Shown: piece after piece, positions 44,590-54,763 of the stretch
Position numbering within the stretch: the first letter of the stretch is position 1
Layout of the letters: each line of letters starts with the position of its first letter
Origin: Carnegiea gigantea
Taxonomy: Eukaryota > Streptophyta > Magnoliopsida > Caryophyllales > Cactaceae
Length of the DNA stretch: 64,000 bases
Direction: 5' to 3'
NCBI GenBank assembly: GCA_029747015.1
Contig: JAKOGI010000005.1
Coordinates: 2,373,191-2,437,190 of the forward strand
Program-made: the position numbers and the translations under genes
Notes under the pieces: generated by a model
What the model saw: only the letters and a program-made list of their open reading frames with translations
What the model was told of the DNA's origin: nothing
The model's database searches: none

Positions 44590-47500
44590 TCATCGCATGT
44601 TACAGCACACAGGCCGGCCTAGCTCTTGCAGCTTGTTCCAAAGGCATATCATCTGCTTCGGGGACTGGTAATGTGCAGTGTAGTAATCTTCTATACAACC
44701 AAACTGGCAGAACTTGAGGCTATGAACATATTCCACTGGCCTTGTGCTGTTGAAACAGTCCACCCACATGCCCATACTCACATCTTCCATCTTAAACAAC
44801 TGATTCAATCGATGCAGAATGTGAGGGATGATAAGTTCGGTTTTATCTTTTTTTTGGGGGGGGGGGGGGGGGGAGGGAAAGCGGGAGGAAGATGTGGCTT
44901 ACTCTTAATTTATGCTTCTCGAACTCAGAAACAATAAAGTCTGCAACATCTGATGACAAGATGTAGCCTGGCCCATTTGCGTATGGTGGATAATCTTCTT
45001 CAGGCCATTCCTGGACCAGTATTATCAACAAAGAGTTAGATACTTGCCATACATTTAAGCTAACTAAAGCAAACCACAGTTATACATGAAACCAAGCAAT
45101 CAGCTCAAATTTCTTATAATCTCCTATATCATCATCAATGAAAGACCATACAAATCAGGCCCAGGGCCCTTCTTTTGCCAACAGCATCAACAAAGTTTGT
45201 CAAACTAGTGACAGTGCTCCAAGCAGAAATGCACATAAGATTAAGCTGCAGGTCCTAAAGTTTTATTGTATAACGCTACATATGCGGTCGGTAAGGACTA
45301 TGTAGCAAAACTGCAAATAGATAATCTCATCAGCCCCTTGAGAAAACTTTCCAAACTCACGGATACATCAATCCATATTCTAAATAAACAAGATGAAAAT
45401 GAAATCAGTTATGTCTGCTACCCATTAAAAAGAGCTGAAAATATGGTTCACATGGGCAAATCTGTACATGTTAGAATGCACAATCCACATGCACCTTAGA
45501 AACTTCAGTGAGAGGATGCAAGCAACAAATCAACATATTTGACTCCAAATTACTCATGTCTGAGATTTAAGACAAACAGCCACTTTTAGGTTGGATCTGA
45601 TTGGTGGAAGCATACTTCTCATACAAGTCCAAAGAGGGGAAAAATTCAATAAGAGCAACTTGTGCACGCAAAGACGCCAACCAGACACCTAAGGAGGTGT
45701 GGATATGAGAGACAAAGTGAAACAAAGTCCCAAAAGTACCTCATATGTGACAGCCCATTTCCCTGTGCGCAAAGGCTTGTGATAATAGTTGATGTTCCCC
45801 ACATACAAGCTCCTACTTTGAGGGACATTGTTTGCTTCCTTTAAGACAGCATCAACCCGGACAAAAGTGTCATCATCGCACTTCATGATATACTTGGCAG
45901 CAACTGTTCGAACCTGTAAACAGAGGGAAATAATCAGAAATTGTATTCTGTGGGAGTCGATGAAAGAGAAAGCAGCTGTTTCAGGCATTTCATTACTCAC
46001 CCCATATTCACAAATAGCCACAGTTTTCAGAACAACAAGGTCATAGTTATCCATATAAGGCACAATGACAATGTCACTGAAAAAGTCAGCCTCTTTCTTC
46101 AACTCCACATTCACTTCCTTTCTCAGATGCTGGAACGACACATGAAAATCATGTTAGAAATATAGCACACAGCTAAATGGTCACTTTACAACAGAGCTTC
46201 ATGGCAACCATCATTTCCACTAACCAATGCCACAAAGAAACGAGCCACCACTTTTGACGATTTGATAAGCCTGTGCTGCATCCAAGATTTCCTCACAGCC
46301 ATTCTCTCTGCAAAGTGGTTGCCCGCAGAGAGGATGCCAATGAAAAGCTCCACAGGGCCTTCAGGAAGAGGCGGAGCTTGCCATCTGCTGGACATCTCCA
46401 GGTGCCTCTGTGGAGCAAAATTAGGATGTGATGATGGCAAAGAACCAGCGAATATCGAATGCACGTCAATGTCCCCGTTCACGGTTAACCCAGTGGCATC
46501 TTCAAGAGAAAATCCCTACAAAAAAAAAAATTGGCACAATGAATGTCAGGAGGAACACTAGAGCAGTAAGTTGTTAACACAATCTATGACTTGACTCACC
46601 GTCCGATAAGGGAAGGACGTGACATGCCTCCCATCCACATTAACATGATAGCCTTCTAAACCAGCACTGAGGGTCAAAACAAACAGTTTATCCTCAGCAA
46701 AGGGATATGGCCAATCAACCGTTACTTTCTTTGGCCTGCTCAAGAGCCGAGTCAGCCACCATGTTGATTTAGATTCTTCGGAGTTACTATCATCATCACG
46801 GATCCACTTCTCACACTTTAACAAACCATCAACTGGCCAAGAAGCACATAGAATGATTAATAACAGAAGACAGAGGAGTTCAAGAATCAGAGACTCGACA
46901 AACATTAGCATGGGCATTAACTGCCTCAACTTACAAGAATAGCATAAACAATTGGTAAACAATTCAAAGGCAAACGTACTAGCAAGCAGTTCAAAGAGAA
47001 AAGTAGTCATTATTTCAGAATTCTCTACAGATGCCCTCACAATAACTTTCAAATTCAATCTCTCTTTATTTCCTTTCACCTTGAATTGGACTCAAAGAAT
47101 GTGAACAAAACGGTAAAAGTTCTCAGTCCACCTGGAGAGAGTTCATCACAACCAGCACATACCACCTGAAATAATTATCAGTTGAAGGCTTCTGCCTAGT
47201 CAAATCCAGCCAAAACTCATCATAAAGCATAAAATTCCTCAATGTTAGACGACATAAGAACATCATTCATCATCCACATTTCAAACTCAAAACAATCAAT
47301 CAAATTGAGATTTAACCCAATATTGTAAACTTCATTAGTTCGCTACCCAACAATTGAAATCCAATCAAAAGCAAGGATTTTGATCACTCACCAGTATCCT
47401 CCTCAGGCATAGACTTCCACCCTTCACAGCGAACCGCAGGACCCCATTGCTGCCTATAGCAAGTGTTCTGCTCAATCACGGGTTTACCACTCCAATCCCC

Positions 47501-48253
47501 CTTCAACCTAGGATTATAGTGCAAAATCCTTGGTGGTTCTTCACCATCAACTGTCTTCAACCCAATCAACTCCATCATGAACTGGGAAACCATCACACTC
47601 TGATCCCCATCCTTCAACAAAGCTATCTTGGGATCATACTCAGCATGGGCAGGCCTTGGGTTAGCCACCAGGGTTATGTGTGAACCCAATGTCAACCCAC
47701 ACGGCAGCACCATGACCCTCCCCTGGTTCATAAACTCAGCCCCAGTGAGTGAGACCGAGTTGGGGCACGACTCGGACCGATTCTCAGCCGTCTTTTCGAC
47801 ATCGAATTTGATCTTCCCTGACCTTAATTCTTCCCAGAGGCTCTCACCCAGCTGAAAAGCCATTATTGCAGACTTGTGAAGTCCAGAAAACCCATCTTTC
47901 TCAGAGCTGTTTAGAGCCCTCCAATCAAAGATTAACCCTGACAGGCTTTTGTAATCCCGCATTTGCCGGTGGGATTTTGGAGACACCGAGGAAGAAACCC
48001 TCAACGGCTGCTCGAACGGTCGGATCGGTGCCGCCTTCTCTTGCACCTCCTCCTCACTCTCGAGCTGCTGCAGCCATACAAACGCGTCGTTTTGGAACGA
48101 AACGCCTGAGTTATCCTGCGAAACGCTCTTGAAGAAAAAGGGCACCTCAAAGGTGATGAAGATGAGGTACAGAAAACCCACTAACACCAAAATTTGTATC
48201 GACCGAGCTCGACTTAGCCCGACGACATTGTCAAGCTTCCCTGCCTTCTTCAT
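44590..48253 (-). CDS. hydroxyproline O-galactosyltransferase, GT31 (GALT4/GALT6-like), seven exons
   Basis: Seven exons join in frame: 48253-47392, 46832-46600, 46515-46225, 46129-46001, 45913-45740, 45010-44903 and 44799-44590. The total is 2007 nt, 668 residues, normal for plant galectin-domain galactosyltransferases. A short cytosolic N-terminus precedes a signal anchor at about residues 19-41 ([17 protein letters not shown]), typical of Golgi type II proteins. A galectin-like domain spans roughly 185-400 ([26 protein letters not shown]). The GT31 catalytic domain follows: [23 protein letters not shown], the DDD metal-binding motif at 518-520 ([12 protein letters not shown]), the [17 protein letters not shown] block and the EDVSMGMW block. 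Such enzymes add the first galactose to hydroxyproline of arabinogalactan proteins. The subfamily is judged from the N-terminus and is less certain. Confidence 0.93.
44856..44873 (+). repeat. G18 homopolymer in galactosyltransferase intron 6
   Basis: T8 followed by about 18 G on the plus strand is a C18 tract in the transcript, starting about 30 bases after the exon-6 donor at 44902. Confidence 0.85.
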
Positions 48254-48969
48254 TTCTTCAAATTTCCCACAAATTCAAACTCCTAAAACCCTCACCCAGA
48301 AAATTGGCAACTTCCAAAAGGCAGAAAGTTCAAATTTTGACAAAAATTTCTCTGACCCTTGTTAATTCTCGAGCTGGAGAATTCAAGGGAACAAGTTCTA
48401 GAGAAAGAAACAGTAGAGGGAGAGAGGAAGAGCGAGAGTTAGGTCATCAACACAGAAGGGGTTTGATTTGAAGGACATAGAAAGAAAGAAACGACTGAAG
48501 AGAAGAGAATGAGAAGAGAGAAAAAGAGTGGAGCAGCAAAGAAGGAGACCGACAGACCCACCCACACGCACAAACCCACCTTCTTGCTTCCCTCTCTACC
48601 CCATGAACATAGAGAAAGAGAATCTCATTTACTTTTCAAATTTATTTAAAACGCATGGCTTCCAACGGTACAACTATAAGGGGGGACCAAAAAAAACCCA
48701 ATAGTTTTGTTGCTGGAAATATGAAAATTTATTACAGCTACAATGAAAGACAAATATGCCCCCTATAATTTTTCAATCTAAATTAAACTCTTTTTTTAAT
48801 GGTGAAGGGTGATGGAAAGAGGAAAATAAACAAAATATTCATATTTTTGACAATCAAAATATACAAATTATATTGATCAGATTAATTAGTATTCACAAAT
48901 TGTATTTTTTTGATCAACATATACTACAGTAGTCAGTGTTAGTATGAAAAACTCTACTTCTGAGTTAGT
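48254..48969. other. 5'UTR and promoter of the galactosyltransferase gene, then spacer
   Basis: The first 350 bases are GA-rich on plus (CT-rich in the transcript), as in many plant leaders. The remainder is AT-rich and leads to the left LTR. Confidence 0.5.
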
Positions 48970-50355
48970 TGTTGAACGGTAAATTTACCTATTTTACGTG
49001 CCTCTTTCACCTACTTTTCGCTCGTATAATAACTTAATCTTTAGGATTTTTACTTGTTTTATTTATGTTTTGTAGGAAATAACTCAAAATCAAGCAAACG
49101 TCGCAAAAAGGGACGAAGACGGGACAACACAGCGAAAACCGGCGAAAACGGGCAAAACCGGGCAAAACCGGGGAAACGGCCCACCGTGCCAGTAATGTGG
49201 CACGGTGGGGCCGTGCCACGTGGCACGGCCTGACCGTGCCACAGGGCACGGTCGTGCCTCCCCCCGTTTTGCCGTTTTCTCGGGTTTTCTATTTAAAGTT
49301 CGTTCGGGGGCGTCTGTTTGGAGAGTTCGTTCGGGGTTTCTCCTTGGGCGATTTTCTAGGTTAGTTTAGGTTAGGTTTATCCAATAAAAACCTCAATTGG
49401 AGGATTAGATTAGGATCTCAGTTGTTTGTATTTTGGGATTCTTGCTTGTGGATTTCAAGTTCTTCAATCAATTCAAGCATAAGTTTCCCTCTTCCTTTTC
49501 TCTATTTATTTCATTGTTCTTGTTTATGTTTTATTAGTTTTAATTCTTGTATTTGATTTGCCTAAGTTTATATGTTTGGTTTTCATTGTTGATTCATGTT
49601 ATCTAGTTGTTTGAATTCGTTTTATTTCATTGCCTTTGTTTCGTTCTTCGTGTCCATGTTCTTATTTGTTAGTTTAGGTTTTCATTCGTTTTTGATGATT
49701 AGTTGTTAGATTTTGTTGGCTTGGATTGTGATTAGCCTCTTGATGGTTAATTAATCTTGTACTAGGCCTAATCATGCCCAATCTTTGCCTAGAACATAGA
49801 GTTTTCCTTCACGCCCGCCAAGTGTTCGATGAAATGCCTGAGAGGGCTTTCATCCATATTTTTTGGGCGATTGACTTATGCTGAGAGGTGAGGTCAATTT
49901 GCTAGTGTGGGAGAGGGAATAGCCGAGTTCGGGACACGAAAGTAGTATCCGAATTGAGTTAGGTCCGGGGTTGCTAGTTTTGTGGTTTAACTCGCCTAAC
50001 CCCACGAAAGTAGGTGGTTACACGAGTTAGACTAGCTCATGACCCTTGAGAGAGGGCTTGGGCGGTCTTTGATGGTGCAACCTACCATCTCTTGTTCATG
50101 GTGTGGTTCGGGTAGGTTAGGACCTGTCTTGATTAGTTGGTTCATCACTTGGTGAAATCACAACTCCAAGTCGTTTGGTTCTGTATTTGTAGCGTAGTTT
50201 AGTTTCCCCTTCTCACCCTTCGATCCTGCCTAGCTTGAGACGCTCTAGTGAACTCTGGTAGTTGGAACCCCAATTCCCTGTGGACGACACCCCAAGTACT
50301 CAACGACATACCTTGCACTTGGGGTTTATAAATATTAAAACTTTTTCATGCAACA
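48970..50355 (+). repeat. 5' LTR of the Gag-only element
   Basis: Between about 49180 and 49260 it carries a cluster of self-complementary words such as GGCACGG(C/T)CGTGCC and GTGCCACGTGGCAC that could form strong hairpins. A TATTTAA-like word follows near 49290. Confidence 0.9.
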
Positions 50356-50486
50356 AGTTTTTGGCGCCGTTGCCGGGGAATTGGCGTTTTTCAATATTGG
50401 GGTTTACTTTAGCATTCGAGGCTAGGCCTTTTGAAAATCCCAAAAAAAAAAAAAAAAATTTACAAAAAAACAAAAAAAAAATTTCA

Positions 50487-51905
50487 ATGGCAATTTTCCA
50501 TTTTCCCCAATGTGAGCAAGAACTATTTTACCGTTATTGGGCTCGTTTACATGCTTATCTTGCTCAATGTGTTTCTTGTGGATGTTTATATGGGAAATGG
50601 GAAATATTGCATGTTGTTGATGAGGGTGTGAATTGTGAGACCCGGGTTCTTTTGGAGCATTGGGATTTCTATGCTCGAAATGTTGATGAAGCTTGGGAAT
50701 TACTTGAGTGGTTGGCTTGGGATTCTTATGAATTTGAAACTAGTTGTTCTGATTCTTGTACCCCACCCCCTTGCATCCCTGATTATGCCCCTCCTATGTG
50801 CGAAATTTGCCATTGTTCTGACCACGCCAGTACTTCTTGTCCCTATCATATTTCTAATGAAGGCTTTGCTAGACTTAGCAATATGACAGAGACAATGAAT
50901 AAGCAACAAGTTGAATTTGCTGAGTTTGTTAATAAACTGAGGGAGTATGACCTATCACCCGAGATTGACCCTAGTTCTAGTGCTCCTAGACTTGATGTCA
51001 ACCTGTGTGATGATGGTGCGTCTTTTCCTTCTCTAGAGTCCGGACTAGAGGACGTACTCGACCCTCCCTTGATCCCTTCACTCACTGTTGCTTCATCCTT
51101 TCCTAATACCCTTTGGGACAACACTGCGCTTATCATGACCCTTCCTGATACACCTTCCCCTTTAGCTCAGTCGACGGAGTTCGAGGTAGGTGAGACCTTT
51201 GGCGTTAGCGCTAGTGTTGAGGAGGATGATACTTGGTCTGGTTCCGACCATGTTGCTATTGAGGTGCATACTTTTTATGGGACTCCCACAGGGACTTCAT
51301 GCATGGATGTTGTGGTTGCAGGGCCAACTAGTCCTGATTTTATTGATAATATATCCCCCACCTCTCTTGATACATCCCATGCTTCCTATTCATGTTCCCC
51401 ACCCTCCCATTCCCCCAAGTGTTGTGATTTGTCACTTATCGATTCTCTTGTGATACTTGAGGGGAATGAGGCTGCCTGCCATAAGTCTCTAGGTACTTTT
51501 AGAGGGTATGACCCTTTCCTTGGCCCTTATTGTCTGTATCTAGAGGGCATGCCTGGAGAAATCGTATTGATTATTACCTTCGATTATTCTGCTGATTTCT
51601 CACAGGTATTTGGTGAGTTTAAGAGGGCACTAACTTTGTTTGCTCCATCTTTACCAGTGTTCTCTTACTCACACCATTCTGAGCTACATGCAGCTATGCA
51701 TGATAAGCTCCTGCGAGCTTTGACTGCTTCCGAGCTGACGACTCGCATCTTGAGCGGCAAGGAGAGGCTGATGCTCCTTAAGTCGTCATGGCATAGTTCG
51801 GGTACATTCAGTACCCGACCTGGTATACTCGTTCTCACTCTTCTCCCCCCTTCTTTTTCTTTTTTCTTTTCTTTCTTTTTGTTTTTATTTAGTTGTGGAT
51901 ATTAG
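50487..51905 (+). CDS. Gag-like protein with CCHC zinc knuckle (472 aa)
   Basis: The frame is open from within the LTR, but the first ATG after the A-rich leader is at 50487, giving 472 residues. A CX2CX4HX4C zinc knuckle (CEICHCSDHASTSC) lies at residues 105-118, preceded by a Trp/Cys-rich region and followed by a short amphipathic stretch (MNKQQVEFAEFVNKLREY). The remainder is Ser/Pro/Asp-rich, with no protease or polymerase motif, and ends in a hydrophobic Phe-rich tail. A zinc knuckle in this position is the mark of retroviral-type Gag, which packages element RNA. The knuckle placed near the N-terminus is unusual for Gag. It is intact and might still be expressed. Confidence 0.75.
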   Translation: MAIFHFPQCEQELFYRYWARLHAYLAQCVSCGCLYGKWEILHVVDEGVNCETRVLLEHWDFYARNVDEAWELLEWLAWDSYEFETSCSDSCTPPPCIPDYAPPMCEICHCSDHASTSCPYHISNEGFARLSNMTETMNKQQVEFAEFVNKLREYDLSPEIDPSSSAPRLDVNLCDDGASFPSLESGLEDVLDPPLIPSLTVASSFPNTLWDNTALIMTLPDTPSPLAQSTEFEVGETFGVSASVEEDDTWSGSDHVAIEVHTFYGTPTGTSCMDVVVAGPTSPDFIDNISPTSLDTSHASYSCSPPSHSPKCCDLSLIDSLVILEGNEAACHKSLGTFRGYDPFLGPYCLYLEGMPGEIVLIITFDYSADFSQVFGEFKRALTLFAPSLPVFSYSHHSELHAAMHDKLLRALTASELTTRILSGKERLMLLKSSWHSSGTFSTRPGILVLTLLPPSFSFFFSFFLFLFSCGY

Positions 51906-52217
51906 GATTGTGTTTTTGGTTGGTGATCATCTTGTGGTGAAATGTGGATGTTGCTGAGCCGTTGTTGGCTGTGATCACCATTTTGTGTTTTTGTGGTTTT
52001 TTATTGTGTTGTGATTGGTGGTGTTGTTGGATTGGTATATATTTCTTGTTGGTGGTGCTAGTTTGGTATATATGTGTGATCTTGTTTTTGATTGGGCGAG
52101 ATTGCGTTTTTGGGAGAGTGTGTTAGCTTGTGTATATATTTGTCGATTTTGTATGTCTTGTGTTTGTTTTTGGTTTTCTTTATTTTTGTGTGTTGGTGAT
52201 GACTCACGGCTCCCAAT

Positions 52218-52248
52218 GAGGACATTGTGAGATTTAGGTGTGGGGGTG
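52218..52248 (+). promoter_or_regulatory. internal polypurine-tract-like motif
   Basis: GAGGAC followed 17 bases later by TAGGTGTGGGGGTG repeats the layout of the 3' polypurine tract. The position, 1.1 kb upstream of the right LTR, is like the conserved pre-LTR purine block seen in Athila-type elements. Confidence 0.6.
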
Positions 52249-52599
52249 GGGTCATCTCCCCTTTTCTTCTTATTTTTGTTAAAAATTTTCAAAATTTTCA
52301 TTTTTGTATAACTTTTTCACTTTTTCTCCTTTTTGTATAAATTTTTCTTTTCCTTTTGAATTTAGGGGAGTTTTGTACTATTTAGATCAGTCTTAATCTC
52401 TGGTACCTTGACTATTAGCTCGTATATAAGTATAATGTGCATGATAGATGTTCATCCCCAGTCTGTCGTTTTAGACCTCAGTTCTAACCCCAACAGTCCG
52501 TTGTAATTTTACAATCCAGTCCTGATTCATGTATTGTCATCATCCTGAATTCTTAGTCTTCCACGATCGACTCTCACATCGTCTACTGCACAGTTCCCT

Positions 52600-53330
52600 T
52601 TATATGTGCTGGCACCCCCCCTTTTTCCAAAACAAAAGCAAAAACAAACAAATTCAAGCACTACTGGGTGCATCCCTTTGAGGCGTGACATGAGTTTGTA
52701 ATGAAAAAAATAATAATGGAAAGAAAAGAAAGTGGGGAAGAAAAGAGTTGGAAATGACAAGTACCCCTTTGAGGCATGCGCCACTGGGTGTTACCCTTTG
52801 AGGCAATACTGCTACTGGGGAAGCCTGCTTTCCATGCTAGCCGATCAAAAAGGTAGCTTGTGTCAGCTGCGTGGGATTGAGTTTGGTTTTGGTAGGCTTA
52901 GTTTCAGGGTGATGATTCACTTGCACACAGGCACCAGGATGGATTCATCATTTTCATGCGTCGTGGGGTGAAAAGCTGATGTCTGAATGCAATTCTTTGG
53001 GATGATGTGTGCTGAAATGCATATAATGCTTGTGTACAGATTGATACTTGAGTTACTAGGGGGTTTTGGTTGATCCGAACATGTACAGTTCACCCTGATG
53101 TATCTATTTTATATTGTCATTTTCATTTTTCGATTTTTGTTTCTCTTTTCTTTGTTTTTCCCTTTTGAGATTTTGTGGGTATATCTTCTGCAAACCCTCA
53201 CGAGACCTTACTCGTCCACTTGGGGTGACCAAGAGGTTTAAAGGGCTTGTTGCATACGCTAAATGCAACCGTGATTCCTACGAAAGTGAGTTAGTTGCTT
53301 ACTTTAGTTTTTCTTTTATTTTGCTTGAGG
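52600..53330 (+). repeat. noncoding 3' internal region with repeated CACTGGGTG / CCCTTTGAGGC words
   Basis: Variants of ACTGGGTG(C/T)(A/T)(T/C)CCCTTTGAGGC occur at about 52663-52683 and 52781-52803, with a related partial near 52765. No protein is recognisable between the Gag ORF and the 3' LTR. Confidence 0.6.
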
Positions 53331-53336
53331 ACGAGC

Positions 53337-53356
53337 AAAAAATAGGTGTGGGGGTG
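53337..53356 (+). promoter_or_regulatory. polypurine tract before the 3' LTR
   Basis: A run beginning AAAAAATAGG and ending TGTGGGGGTG abuts the LTR, where plus-strand DNA synthesis would start. Confidence 0.85.
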
Positions 53357-54758
53357 TGTTGACCGGTAAATTTACCCATTTTACGTGCCTCTTTTACTCA
53401 CTTTTAGCTCGTATAATAACTTAATTCTTAGGATTTTTACTTGTTTTATTTATGTTTTGTAGGAAATAACTCAAAATCAAGCAAACGTCGCAAAAAGGGA
53501 CGAAGACGGGACAACACAGCGAAAACCGGCGAAAACGGACAAAACCGGGCAAAACTGGGGAAACGGCGCACCGTGCCAGCAATGTGGCACGGTGGGGCCG
53601 TGCCACATGGCACGGCCGTGCGACGTGGCACGGCCTGACCGTGCCACATGGCACGGTCGTGCCACCTCTCCGGTTTCGCCGTCTGTTCGGGTTTTCTATT
53701 TAAGCTTCGTCGGGCGTCTGTTTGAGGGGGTTCGTTCGGGGTTTCTCCTTGGGCGATTTTCTAGGTTAGTTTAGGTTAGGTTTATCCAATAAAAACCTCA
53801 ATAGGAGGATTAGATTAGGATCTCAGTTGTTTGTATTTTGGAATTCTTGCTTGTGGATTTCAAGTTCTTCAATCAATTCAAGCATAAGTTTCCCTCTTCC
53901 TTTTCTCTATTTATTTCATTGTTCTTGTTTATGTTTTGTTATTTTAATTCTTGTATTCGTTTTGCTTAAGTTTATATGTTTAGTTTTCATTGTTGATTCA
54001 TGTTATCTAGTTGTTTGAATTCGTTTTATTTCATTGCCTTTGTTTCGTTCTTCGTGTTCATGTTCTTATTTGTTAGTTTAGGTTTTCATTCGTTTTTGAT
54101 GATTAGTTGTTAGATTTTGTTGGCTTGGATTGTGATTAGCCTCTTGATGGCTAATTAATCTTGTACTAGGCCTAACCATACCCAATCTATGCCTAGAACT
54201 TAGAGTTTTCCTTCACGCCCGCCAAGTGTTCGATGAAATGCCTGAGAGGGTTTTCATCCATATTTTTGGGCAATTGACTTATGCTGAGAGGGGAGGTCAA
54301 TTTGCTAGTGTGGGAGAGGGAATAGCCGAGTTCGGGACACGAAAGTAGTATCCGAATCGAGTTAGGTCCGGGGTTGCTAGTTTTGTGGTTTAACTCGCCT
54401 ACCCCCACGAAAGTAGGTGGTTACACGAGTTAGACTAGCTCATGACCCTTGAGAGAGGGCTTGGGCGGTCTTTGATGGTGCAACCGCCCATCTCTTGTTC
54501 ATGGTGTGGTTCGGGTAGGTTAGGACCTGTCTTGATTAGTTGGTTCATCACTTGGTGAAATCACAACTCCAAGTCGTTTGTTTCTGTATTTGTAGCGTAG
54601 TTTAGTTTCCCCTTCTCCCCCTTCGATCCTGCCTAGCTTGAGACGCTCTAGTGAACTCTGGTAGTTGGAAACCCAATTTCCTGTGGACGACACCCCAAGT
54701 ACTCAACGACATACCTTGCACTTGGGGTTTATAAATATTAAAACTTTTTCATGCAACA
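53357..54758 (+). repeat. 3' LTR of the Gag-only element
   Basis: Direct repeat of 48970-50355 with scattered differences of a few percent by eye. The hairpin cluster at 53575-53670 has one extra palindromic module compared with the left LTR. Confidence 0.9.
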
Positions 54759-54763
54759 TTAGC

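Larger units (their letters stand above)
48970..54758 (+). mobile_element. non-autonomous LTR retrotransposon with Gag only (TR-GAG-like, gypsy-type signals)
   Basis: Two direct LTRs of 1386 and 1402 bp, beginning TGTTGA and ending GCAACA, enclose 3.0 kb. Flanks TTAGT (48965-48969) and TTAGC (54759-54763) look like a 5-bp target duplication with one change. The primer site TGGCGCCGTTGCCGGGGA at 50362-50379 is the type found in Athila-like plant gypsy elements. A polypurine tract precedes the right LTR. The only substantial ORF is Gag-like; no protease, reverse transcriptase or integrase is present. That arrangement matches the described TR-GAG class, mobilised in trans by a related autonomous element. 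Confidence 0.9.
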
